This document shows positions 27,181 through 36,938 of a stretch of DNA of 64,000 nucleotides, piece by piece. Origin of the DNA: Aphidius gifuensis (Eukaryota > Arthropoda > Insecta > Hymenoptera > Braconidae). The notes beneath the pieces were generated by a model. It was given only the letters and a program-made list of their open reading frames with translations, ran no database searches and was not told the DNA's origin. Position numbers and translations under genes: made by a program. The stretch lies in the NCBI RefSeq assembly GCF_014905175.1, contig NC_057788.1:4464001-4528000 (forward strand). The letters are read 5' to 3'. Positions within the stretch are counted from its first letter, which is position 1, and each line of letters opens with the position of its first letter.

Positions 27181-27983
27181 TATATTATAAATATATTATA
27201 TTTCAAAATAAATAACTTCAAACGAAAAAATGATGATAATTTTTTGCCTTTTATACTAATTTTGAAGGTAAAGTTTATATGATAAAACAATATTTAAAAT
27301 TGATAATAATATTTCACAACGCAAATATCGTTGATTTTTTTTTTTTACTTCTGTTCAATTTTTTGCAATGTATTTTGTATAACTACGTGGAATATTTCAA
27401 TTGTTTTACATTGTATGAGTCATTATCAACATCAAAAATTGCTTGGTGCGATAAGTGTAAAAAAAATAAAAAATGGTATATATATTAAGCTTGAAAAAAA
27501 AAAATTGACAAAGTAAAATTTTAAATATTTGATGATTGATAATATTTATAATATTTATGTTTTAAATATTTCATCTGTTCAATTTTTAAAAAATTAAAAA
27601 AATATTAAATTTAAATAATGCAAATAATAATCATAGGGCTTTTAGAAAATTGGTTTTTAAATAAGAAAACAAAAAATATTTTAACAATATAATTTTTACA
27701 CTATTAGACGTTTGATAAGTTCGTCATATTGATAAAAAATAAAATTGGTTATAACAAAAAATGGAAAATTTATAATATGTGTGTTGTATTTGATTACAAT
27801 AATCATGTAGATTGAATAATAAATTTTAAGCTACATCAATTGATTGATAATATGAAATAAAAAAAAATATATATATATAGTATATAACATTTATATAGAA
27901 ATATTATTTATATATGTTTTGTTTTCTATTTTATTTATTTCATGTAAATTAAAAATATTAAATTTTAAGTTACATCAATTGAT

Positions 27984-28332
27984 TTATAATATGAAATAAA
28001 ATAATATGATGAAACTTTCAAAATCGAGACCAGAACCACCAGATTTTTGAGCTTGCACACCGCTCTCCAATAACAAAATAAAACCAATCATAAACATTGA
28101 CACCATAATTATCTGAAATGTATAATTAATTGTTTTAAAAAGTGATATTTAAATGAATTATTTATTATCATAAATAAAATAAAAATTTTAAAATTGAAAT
28201 TTTGAATTTTATTGTTTATAATATTTGTTTTTTGTTTATATATATATACAAATTATTTCAATTTTGTTGAATTATTTGCTTGTGTTAATATATAAAAAAT
28301 ATGATGAATTAATTTACCTTGATGAACGCCAT
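27984..28332 (-). CDS. Small secreted peptide (array member 3), short mature part
   Basis: Exon 1 MAFIK (28332-28318) with an intact GT donor joins exon 2 (28112-27984) for 47 residues in total. The signal peptide (MFMIGFILLLESG, cleavage after VQA) is intact. The mature part is only about 20 residues, starts QKSGGSGLDF and runs into a hydrophobic end that corresponds to 3' flank in the sister copies, so the original coding end seems to have been lost. The TATA position reads GTATTTAAG (28407-28399), a changed version. It may be a decaying copy. Confidence 0.45.
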
Positions 28333-29100
28333 TACACAAATATATTATATTTCGCAATAAATAACTTCAAACGAAAAAATGATGATATAATTTCTTGTCT
28401 TAAATACTATTTTTGAAGGTAAAGTTCATATGATAAAACAGTATTTAAAATTGATAATAATATATCACAACGCAATTGTCGTTTATTTTTTTTTTACTTT
28501 TGTTAAATTTTTTGCAGTATATATTTTCTATAATTACGTATAGATATTTCAATTGTTCTACATTGTATGAGTAGTTATCAACATCGAAAATTGTTCGATA
28601 GGATAAGTGTAAAAAAATTAAACATTTAAAAATAGTATAAATGTTATCCTTGAAAAAAAAAATTGAACAAAGTAAAATTTTAAATATTTGATGATTGATT
28701 AATATGTATGCTTTAAATATTTCATCTGTTTAATTTAAAAAATTAAACTAGAACGAAAATTAATTTTTTTTTTTAAATTATTTTCGTATAAAAATATTAA
28801 ATTTGAATAATACAAATAATAATCATAATTATTATTTAGAAATTTATATTTATAAGTACAAAAAAAAAGAGAAATATTTTAACAAATATTATTTTTTTTT
28901 CACACTATTTGTTAAGGTCGTTTGATAAGTACGTCATATTGATAAAATAATTAATTTTGTCACGCGTAAGAACTTTTATTTTTCCAAATAAAAAAAACAC
29001 ACATTAATATAGACGGAATGCGGAAAAATAAATTGAACAATATAATTTTTATGTTTTCAAAAAAAAGATGATATATACCGTACTTGTTACTTAAAAACTA

Positions 29101-29358
29101 AAAATTTATTGATTTCTGAGATCATTTTTCGGTACCAGTATTTACAGAGTATACTTGCCATTTTAATTTTTCAACTAAATATTATTTTATTTCATTTCTT
29201 CATTTTTTTATATCCAGCTGCTATATTTTATAGATACATGTTAGATCAATGAAAATACAAGTAAAATTTATATTATAAAGACATCGAGGCTATTAAATAG
29301 GATACCTTGCTTAAAAAAAACTGCAGATAGAAATCACGAAAAACGTATATTATTTGTA

Positions 29359-29410
<52 letters not shown>

Positions 29411-29808
29411 TTATTTACGTTTATTTATCGTGGTTTCTATGAGATTTTTGTAATTGCACGGAGAGAATTTCCGCTAGATAATAAAGTTTTAAAAATTACT
29501 TGTATTGATGTAGCTTTTGATAGTTTGGAAACTATATAATTTTATTAACTGCGTACAAGATAACAAAATAACGCAAAATATTATCGCTACGTGAAGGCTA
29601 AAACAATAAAAAAAACAAATAAAAAAAATTTTAAGTTGATTTTTTTTGCTAAAATTAAATATATATATGAAAAAATGAAATCAAATAAATATTTATATAT
29701 TTTAATAAAACATAATTTATAGTTGAAAATCTAAAATGGCAAGTACTCTGTATAAATGCTGGTAAATATACCTAGAAATGATCCGAAATATAAATAAATT
29801 TTAAGTCT
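29101..29808. mobile_element. Foldback element with long inverted arms
   Basis: The left arm (about 29101-29185) and right arm (about 29710-29808) are imperfect inverted repeats of about 85-100 bp. Shared landmarks are ACAGAGT, ACTTGCCATTTTA and TTTTCAACTA. A second, inner inverted pair (AGATAGAAATCACGA near 29325 and CGTGGTTTCTATGAG near 29430) brackets an (ATT)n run. No transposase is encoded. Together it can fold as a hairpin and looks like a non-autonomous foldback transposon. Confidence 0.6.
29361..29411. repeat. (ATT)n microsatellite
   Basis: About sixteen consecutive ATT triplets at the centre of the foldback element. Confidence 0.9.
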
Positions 29809-30009
29809 TTAATTTTAATATCTCCAAGTGGGGTGGTCTAATTTTTTTTTTTTTTTTTTTTTTTATTATCTAGCCAATATTTACTTTCACATTCTGAAAA
29901 TTATTGAAACAAAACTAATAAATTATGTTTTATTAATATTATTTTATTTTTTAATTTATAATTTTTTATCATTTATAAATATATAAGAGAATTGCAATGA
30001 CGTGGCTTT

Positions 30010-30125
30010 GTCATGCGTAAGAAATTTTGTTTTTTAAAATAAAAAAAAATACACATTAATATAGACGGAATGCGGAAAAATAAATTAAACAATATAATTT
30101 TTATGTTTTTAGAAAAAAGATAATA
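30010..30125 (+). repeat. Copy of array flank upstream of the neprilysin gene
   Basis: This block, with ATATAGACGGAATGCGG at its centre, is nearly the same as 28960-29070 and in the same orientation. Its left part also resembles the array's distal block near 26065 (CGTAAGAACTTTTATTTTTCC). It lies 165 bp before the neprilysin-like start. Confidence 0.7.
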
Positions 30126-30184
30126 CTGTACCGGCAATATAATATATTGTTATTGTATTACTTTTCAACCGATAAGATTTTTGG

Positions 30185-30191
30185 TATAAAT
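30185..30191 (+). promoter_or_regulatory. TATA box of neprilysin-like gene
   Basis: GGTATAAATAGAGG includes TATAAAT about 100 bp upstream of the ATG at 30291. A short upstream frame (ATG at 30259, stop before 30291) lies in the leader. Confidence 0.55.
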
Positions 30192-30290
30192 AGAGGTTTA
30201 AAATGTTTTGAAATTCATAATAGAAAACTAAAATTGTCAACAATTTATTATTGACTCAATGGATTATATAATATTAAAGACTGCTGAAAA

Positions 30291-32845
30291 ATGAAAGAAT
30301 CATTATTCAACATTTTGTTATTGGTGTTTTCATTAAATCAACTTGTTTTTGGTAAGTTATGTCTCTCATCATATATAATTAAAAATTATCAAAATATTGA
30401 GGCTATATATATCCGAATTGATCTCTTTTTAATAAACGCCTTTTTTAATTTTGAAATTACCCCCTTCTAGCATTTTTTTTCACCTATTGCCGATATTAAA
30501 TAAATTAAAAATGATTTAAAACACTTATTACCCAGTTAACTCGAGCGCGTTAAAAAAATTTAGTCAAGATCCAACCTGATCTCTTAATATAATAAATAAA
30601 TTTATATAATAATAACATTAATAACAAGCAATTATGTATATTTATTTTTTTTTTATTTCATATAGGTGATACTGACAACAATGTTTCTGTTACTTGTCAA
30701 ACAAAAGCTTGTGTTCATGCTGGTGAGAAAATAAAATATTTATTATTTATTATTTATAACTATATATATATATATTCAAAGTCAATACAGTCAATAAAAT
30801 AGATTATTTGATTTTCTTTTTAAATATAAAAAATAAAAATAATATATTTCTATATAGCTGCTCGAATAATAAAAATGGTAGATCTAAATGTTGACCCTTG
30901 CGATGATTTTTATAAGTTTACCTGTGGAGGCGTTTTGAATTCAGAGGATATCTTTGATGAATTAAATAATAGATTTGATAAAAGTCTTGAATTCATACTT
31001 AAACAAAATACTTCAATTAATGAACCTAAATACTTGAAAATAGCCAAGACTTTATATAGAATATGTGAAAATAAAAATTATGCCAGTATTTTGAATCCAC
31101 TAGAGTCCAATGGGGGCTGGCCTGTCCTCAAAGGATCCCGATGGATGGAAAGCGATTTTGATTTAACAAAAATTAATTTTGATTGTGGATCATTTTGTAC
31201 CAATACTTTTTTTAAAATAGGCATAAATTGTCCTTTCTTTATCGAAGTGGAACCACTTTCATCTGAATTGAGTGTAGAAGATTATGTTCAAGGTCGTAAT
31301 AATACAAATGTAGATAATTATTACAATGAAATGATTCAAATTGTAGAAAAAATGGGTGCTGCTAAAAATAATATTAACTACAAAGATGATCTAGATAAAA
31401 TTTTAGATTTTGAAGTTGAACTAGGTCGTACAAGACTTTTAACAGAACAAAAATTAAATGGAACTCACGATACAGTTGAAATGACATTACATGAATTAAC
31501 AAATAATTATTCTCTTTTTTTTAATTTACCAATGTCTGACTTTGAACCATCGACAACTGTTCATGTAACCAATTTTAGTTACATGAAAAAATTACAAAGT
31601 TTGGTAAATTCAACAGAAACAAAAAGAACTCTAGCTAATTTTATTATGTGGAAATATGTAAGAAATATATTGAACAATGATATAGACAAAAATACACTAA
31701 AAAAATGTGTTGATGTTGTTTCATATAGACTACCCCATGCAGTAGGAGCTATTTATGTTCAAAATTATAGTCAGCCTGGAATAATAGAGGTCAGAGATAA
31801 TATTATTAATATGACTTTAATTATTAAACAAACATTTTTGAAAATGATGAAAAAAGCTGACTGGATTGATGAAGAAACAAAGAATGAAATTACAAAAAAA
31901 CTTGAATTATCTAAATATGTAATTGGATGTATAAATGAATTAAATAATAATTCAAAAATTGATAAATTTTATGAAAGTTTAGAATTATTTGACTATGAAA
32001 GCTTCGATAATGCATGCGAAAAAATACGTCAGTTTACGGATAATACTCGATCAAAAGATAATTGGGATTTTTTTGTAGCAAACATGGGAGAATCCCCTGC
32101 ACGATTTTTTTCTCCTTTAAATACCATAAGTAAGTTTTTCTTTAATATTAAAACATAATATTTTAAATACATTTTTTCAATTATATATATATAAATATTG
32201 ATCTATTAAAAATTTGATTGATTTGTTTAAGTTATTTCATATATGATGCTTGACAAATTTTTTTTTGATTCTGTTCGACCAAACTACATGAATTACGGTT
32301 CTCTTGGATCTGTAATAGGCCATGAAATAAACCATGGATACGATGATGAGAATAATTTATGGCCAGAATTATCAGCAAATAATTATCGTAATAAGACAAA
32401 ATGCTTCGTTGAACAATATTCAAATTATACATTCGAAACAGCTGAAATGAAGGCAATTATTTATAATATTTTTATTTTTTATATGTAATATTATCATTTT
32501 TAAATTAATTTTTGTTTTTGATTTTTAATTTTTTAGAAAATAAATGAAATAATTGCAGATAATGGTGGAATACGAGCTGCTTACAGAGCTTATAATGAAT
32601 TATCAAATGATGAAAAACAACTTCCTGGTTTGCCATTCACTCCAAAACAAATGTTTTGGATAAGTTATGCAAGTAAATACTGTGGAAAAACTATACCTAA
32701 AACACTTAGAATAGGTGTAAGTGATCATCCAATTAATAAATTTCGAGTAATTGGTACTTCAATGAATTTACCAGAGTTTGCGGAAGATTTTCAGTGTCCA
32801 TCTGGATCCAAAATGAATCCAGTTAAAAAATGTTCTGTTTGGTAG
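30291..32845 (+). CDS. Secreted neprilysin-like M13 metallopeptidase
   Basis: M13 peptidases cut small peptides; secreted forms are common in parasitoid wasp venoms. Five exons (30291-30351, 30666-30722, 30858-32129, 32232-32452, 32537-32845) give 639 residues. Exon 1 encodes a signal peptide (LFNILLLVFSLNQLVFG), and no transmembrane anchor follows, unlike the usual type II membrane enzymes of about 750 residues. Landmarks: PCDDFYKFTCGG; zinc motif HEINH at 494-498; third zinc ligand Glu541 in EIIADNGG; His601 and Arg607 of the catalytic C-terminal region; terminal CSVW. The substrate-binding NAxY motif is replaced (SPARFFSP near 455), so specificity or activity may be altered. The intron after 32452 appears to use a GC donor (AAG then GCAATT). 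The gene sits inside the small-peptide array and shares upstream repeats with it. Confidence 0.87.
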
Positions 32846-33398
32846 AAAATATATTAATCTATACATATATAGATAATATTATCACCTTAAATAATCAACA
32901 TTATTAACTTTTTTTTAGTGAATTTAAATAATCACAAAAAAAATTATTTTTTTTTCTCAAAGATATTATAAAATTTTAATAATTAAAAAAAATTATATAA
33001 TATTTATACATTTAAATATAATTAATGGTTGTATTGGAAAACGAAAGAAAAATCTAAATTTTTATTCAACTAATAATAATTAATGTAATTTAGAAAATGA
33101 TGAAACGATGATTAATAATTTATAAGTTTAATTTTTTCTTTGCATAAGAATATTATACTTCGATAATTTGTCAATGTATAGTTATTTTTTAATCATCAAT
33201 AAAATAATTTCTTGAAATTGGCATTGTACATAATTTTATTTCTTTTTTTTTAACGAATAAAATATTAAATAATAAAAAAAAATATAGGTATTAACATTAA
33301 AAAAAAAAAAGAAAACTGGATTAAATATGGTTTTTTGTTTTTTTTAAATTTATTTATTTCATGTACCTAGATTAAAAATATTAAATTTTTTAGTTACA
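32846..33398. other. Neprilysin 3' region and a decayed array 3' flank
   Basis: After the neprilysin stop the DNA is AT-rich and non-coding. From about 33245 it resembles the 3' flank of the peptide genes (GGTTTTTTGTTTT and a TTTCATGTA-like block near 33330-33362). It then stops abruptly at the Helitron-like end at 33399. Confidence 0.5.
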
Positions 33399-34490
33399 CT
33401 AGGGCATACCCGCGCTTCGCGCGGTTTTTTCGTAAGTTTTTTTTTAACCAAAAATTATAGTCAAAATAATACTAAAAATAATAATACAGATAATTTGTTC
33501 AAGTCGTTAATATTTAAATAAATTGTGAGAATTCAAAGAAAACCCTATTACCTCGTGAATTCAACTACTGATGATAGCTAAATACAGGCAGGGGTGAATA
33601 AGAAGTCTCTGGGAGCCTAGGTTTTTTGGTCACTGAATTTTATAGAATGTTGATTTACTTAGAAAACAATAAGAAATAATTAATTTGTAAGCGTCATATG
33701 TATTGCTTTAATTTTCTTCCACCCTATACGTATTGCTTTAATTTTTTTCAGCCCCATACGTATTGCTTTAATTTTTTTCAGCCCCATACGTATTGACTAT
33801 TGCTTTAATTTTTTTTGACCCTTATACGTATTGCTTTAATTTTTTTAGCCCCATACGTATTGCTTTTATTTTTTTTGACCCCATACGTATTGCTTTAATT
33901 TTTTTTGACCCCATACGTATTGCTTTAATTTTTTTTGACCCCATACGTATTGCTTTAATTTTTTTTGACCCCATACGTATTGCTTTAATTTTTGGTACAT
34001 ACGTATTGCTTTAATTTTTTTATTTATTACGTATTGCTTGAATTTTCAATTCCATTCGTATTATGAAATTAACTTGAATACTTGTATGCTTAAAAATTTT
34101 TTTAGCCCCATGCATTATTTATTTTGAATTTTTTACCTTGTCGAAATTTTTTAGCCCCATACGTATTGCAATATTTTGAATTCCATACGTATTGCTTTAA
34201 TTTTTTGACCCCATACGTATTGCTTATTTTTGACCCATACGTATTGCTTTAATTTTTTTTGACTCCATACGTATTGCTTTAATTTTTTTTGACCCCATAC
34301 GTCTTGCTTTAATTTTTTTTGACCCCATACGTATTGCTTGAATTTTTTTTAACCCCATACGTATTGCTTTAATTTTGACAAATATTGAAATATTGCTTTA
34401 ATTTTGACCCATACATTGCAGATTTTTCAGCCCCATACGTATTGCTTTTATTTTTTTTGACCCCATACGTATTGCTTTAATACGACGCAT
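33399..34490 (-). mobile_element. Helitron-like element end with internal minisatellite
   Basis: On the minus strand the end reads a perfect 6-bp GC stem (CCGCGC, loop GAA, GCGCGG; 33424-33410), then seven bases, then CTAG, followed by T. A short hairpin just before CTRR with insertion between A and T is the hallmark of Helitron 3' ends. The target resembles a TGTAACT block present in sister array flanks, here interrupted exactly at that T. The element body seems to include the 30-bp minisatellite. The opposite end is not resolved and no replicase-helicase is encoded. Confidence 0.55.
33695..34490. repeat. 30-bp minisatellite (CCATACGTATTGCTTTAATT core)
   Basis: About 25 copies of a unit of roughly 30 bp (core CCCATACGTATTGCTTTAAT then a T-run and GACC) occur in direct orientation, most regular between 33855 and 33990. 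Units vary from 20 to 36 bp. The open frame 33793-34014 is only the repeat read in one frame (period 10 residues). Confidence 0.9.
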
Positions 34491-34747
34491 TGAAAAAAAA
34501 AATACGTGGCAGATAGAGTAAATGAAAACTTCTATAATTCCAACAGATCAACATAACAGATGCGGGAATAAAAAAATTCAATTCGAATTAAATATTAAAT
34601 AATAAAAAAAAAAATATAATATAACATTAAAAAAAAAGAAAATTAGTTTAATATGGTTTTTTGTTTTTATTTTATTTTATTTATTTCATGTAGTCTTCTT
34701 ACTTAAATCAAAACCAGATCTGACATATTTTTTACTATCTTGACTAT

Positions 34748-34807
34748 TTTTTTTTTTTAATGCTTTTATTTAACGTCCCATCAACATGCAGGGTTATTAG
34801 GGACCAT
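34748..34807 (-). mobile_element. Short retroposed fragment with A-tail
   Basis: On the minus strand a segment of about 48 bp (starting ATGGTCCCTAATAACC and containing GGGACGTTAAATAAA) ends in a run of twelve A. It is flanked by an 11-bp direct repeat, ATCTTGACTAT (34737-34747 and 34808-34818). This is the pattern of a 5'-truncated LINE or SINE insertion. The host sequence is itself repetitive, so the flanking repeat could be partly pre-existing. Confidence 0.55.
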
Positions 34808-35145
34808 ATCTTGACTATCTTGATTGTCTTGAGCTTGCACACCGCTCTCCAATAACAAAATGAAACCAATGATAAACATAATAATTATCTGAAATGTTTA
34901 ATAAATTTTTTCAAAAAAATAATCTATCAAATTCGGAATCAGAACCACCAGATCTTTGACTTTGACTACCTTGAGCTTCCAATAACAAAATGAAACCAAT
35001 AATAAACATAATAATTATCTGAAATGTTTAATAAATTTTTTCAAAAAAAATATTTAAATAAATTATTTATTATAATTAAAATAAAAATTTTAAAATGTTG
35101 GATAAAAAAAAATATAATTAATTAATTTACCTTGATGAACGCCAT
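34781..35145 (-). CDS. Small secreted peptide (array member 4) with two candidate second exons
   Basis: Exon 1 (35145-35131, MAFIK, intact donor) is followed by two exon-2 copies, each with a TTTCAG acceptor. The proximal copy (35018-34911) encodes a signal peptide and a short Ser/Gly part related to member 2 (SQRSGGSDSEFDRLFF). The distal copy (34888-34781) encodes a signal peptide with cleavage after VQA and a short QDNQDSQD part like member 1, then runs into an inserted retroposed fragment and stops. Either exon would give a 40-residue product. TATA box at 35235-35227. The locus looks like a fusion of two partly deleted genes and may be decaying, or may give two alternative transcripts. 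Confidence 0.42.
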
Positions 35146-35806
35146 TGTATGAATATTTATATTTCGAAATAGATAATTTCAAACGAAATAATAATATTGA
35201 TGTCTATATTCATGATAATTTCTTGCCTTTTATACTATTTTTTAAGGTAAAGTTTATATGATAAAACGATAAAACAATATTTAAAATTGATAATAATATT
35301 TCACAACGAAATTGTCGTCTATTTTTTATTTTTTTACTTTTATTAAATTTTTGTAATATATATTTTGTATAATTACGTGGAATATTTTAATTGTTCCATA
35401 TCCTTGAAAAAAAAATCGAACAAAATTTTAAATTAAATATTTTTGATGATTGATTAATATATACCTATATGTTTTAAATATTTCATTCGTTTAATTTTTT
35501 TGTAAATTGAAATAATTAATTTTTTTTAAATTAAATTTCGTATAAAAATATTAAATAATAAATAATGAAAATAATAATCATAATTAATTTAGAAGTTTGA
35601 ATTTTTAAATACAAAGAAAAACAAAGAGAAATATTTTAACAAACATTATTTGTTAAGGTCGTTTGATAAGTACGTCATATTGATAAAATAATAATTAATT
35701 TTCATTAAGTTGTTAGTTGAAAAAAAAAAAAATATATCAATTTAAATAGTTTATTTCATATCGCATATATATATTTAATTTTAGCAATATTTATAAATGA
35801 TGAAAT

Positions 35807-36184
35807 TCAATAAAATGAGGATGATGATCTCTTGCGTCTACTGTCATCATCATCAGATTCATGTGATTCATCTGAATCATAAATTGCTGGTGTTTCAGTA
35901 CAACTTGAAGCATCAAGATCACAATCACTAATTATTCCATCATAATTTTGAGCTGATACTTCAATATCTTTTAAAAAAATGATAAAACCAATGAGTACCA
36001 TTGTCATCAATACTTTCTGTAATTTAAATTAAAATTTTACTCAAAAATAAATTTAATTAATACTCATTTAATTTAAATACAAATTAAAGTTTAATTATTA
36101 TTATTTGAAATAGCACTTTTAACATGAACAATATTTAAAAAATATAAATTTTCATGATATAATTACCTGAGAAAAATCAGCCAT
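35807..36184 (-). CDS. Small secreted acidic peptide with RRKR site (array member 5)
   Basis: Exon 1 (36184-36167, MADFSQ) and exon 2 (36016-35807) give 75 residues. Exon 2 starts with a hydrophobic core (MTMVLIGFIIFLKD) and probable cleavage after VSA. The mature part is acidic (SDESHESDDDDS) with two cysteines (DCDLDASSC). It ends at a furin-like RRKR followed by SSSSFY. Exon layout, the phase-0 intron after a very short first exon and the signal-peptide pattern agree with its neighbours, but the sequence is much diverged. A TATATAAAG-like box lies near 36255. Function unknown. Confidence 0.6.
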
Positions 36185-36938
36185 TGTAATTTATTTTTTT
36201 TGTATGCACTCGTAAATTAAATTTAAAGATATCTATATTATTTTTAAAATTACATTTCTTTATATAGTTTTCAGCATGAAGGACAATTATTAAGATTAAA
36301 AAAAAAATACATACATAATTAACAAGTCTATTTTATATTTTGTTTTTTTTTTTTTTTATATTATTATTTTGTTTTTAATTTTGAAGATCAAATTTTATAT
36401 ATTGATCTATCAATTTTCATAATTATCATTCAAACGATAATTACAAATTGAAGCGATGGAAAAATACGAAAAGAAAAAAAAAAAAGAATTAAAAATATTT
36501 CTCCTCATAAAAAATTAAGTAAATCGTATTTACCAAATTTCATTATTAATTAATTAAAATAATTTTTATAATTTATATCTATCTAAAAAAAGAAACTACC
36601 TATACAATTTTTAAATAATTTCATATAAGTAATTTTAAATGCCTCAGAAAATATAAATTCAAAAATTTTATTTAAAATAATAATAATTATTGATAATTAA
36701 TTAACACATACTAATGTAAATGCATGGTGTACATATGTGTGTGTGTATCATATGTTGACACTAACGAAAATCGAAATTAGAGGTCACCCTGTGTTTCACA
36801 ATGGCCGACAGTTGACATAAGTGTGTTACTATTGTTGCTTATATATATATACAGTGCTCAATAAATAAATAAACAAACAAACTAATAATATAAATTAATG
36901 ATAATCATTTAGTTATAATATTATCAATAAAAAATAAA
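36185..36938. other. Intergenic region between peptide array and MBD2/3
   Basis: AT-rich DNA without coding signal. A less AT-rich patch at 36720-36840, including ACAATGGCCGACAG, probably marks the MBD2/3 promoter and 5' UTR. Confidence 0.45.

Larger units (their letters stand above)
24650..35715. repeat. Tandem array of diverged repeat units carrying secreted-peptide genes
   Basis: Several blocks recur in the same orientation. A 5' block beginning AAGGTAAAGTT and ending near TTTCACAACGC occurs at about 25531, 27267, 28418 and 35245. A distal block containing GGTCGTTTGATAAGT and CGTCATATTGATAAAA occurs at about 26022, 26298, 27708, 28917 and 35657. A 3' block with a GATGCGGGAA core occurs at about 24717, 26470 and 34560. 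The blocks surround peptide exons, so the duplicated unit is about 1.2-1.7 kb. The neprilysin gene and mobile elements interrupt the array. Confidence 0.8.

Noticed and set aside
33793..34014. 73-codon frame with ten-residue repeats
   Set aside because: It is only the 30-bp minisatellite translated.
33695..34490. CRISPR-like spaced repeats
   Set aside because: The units are contiguous and the whole 30-bp unit repeats without unique spacers; this is a eukaryotic minisatellite.
24650..36190. Endogenous virus (bracovirus-like) origin of the peptide cluster
   Set aside because: No capsid, polymerase, integrase or circle-excision motif is visible, and flanking genes are ordinary cellular genes.
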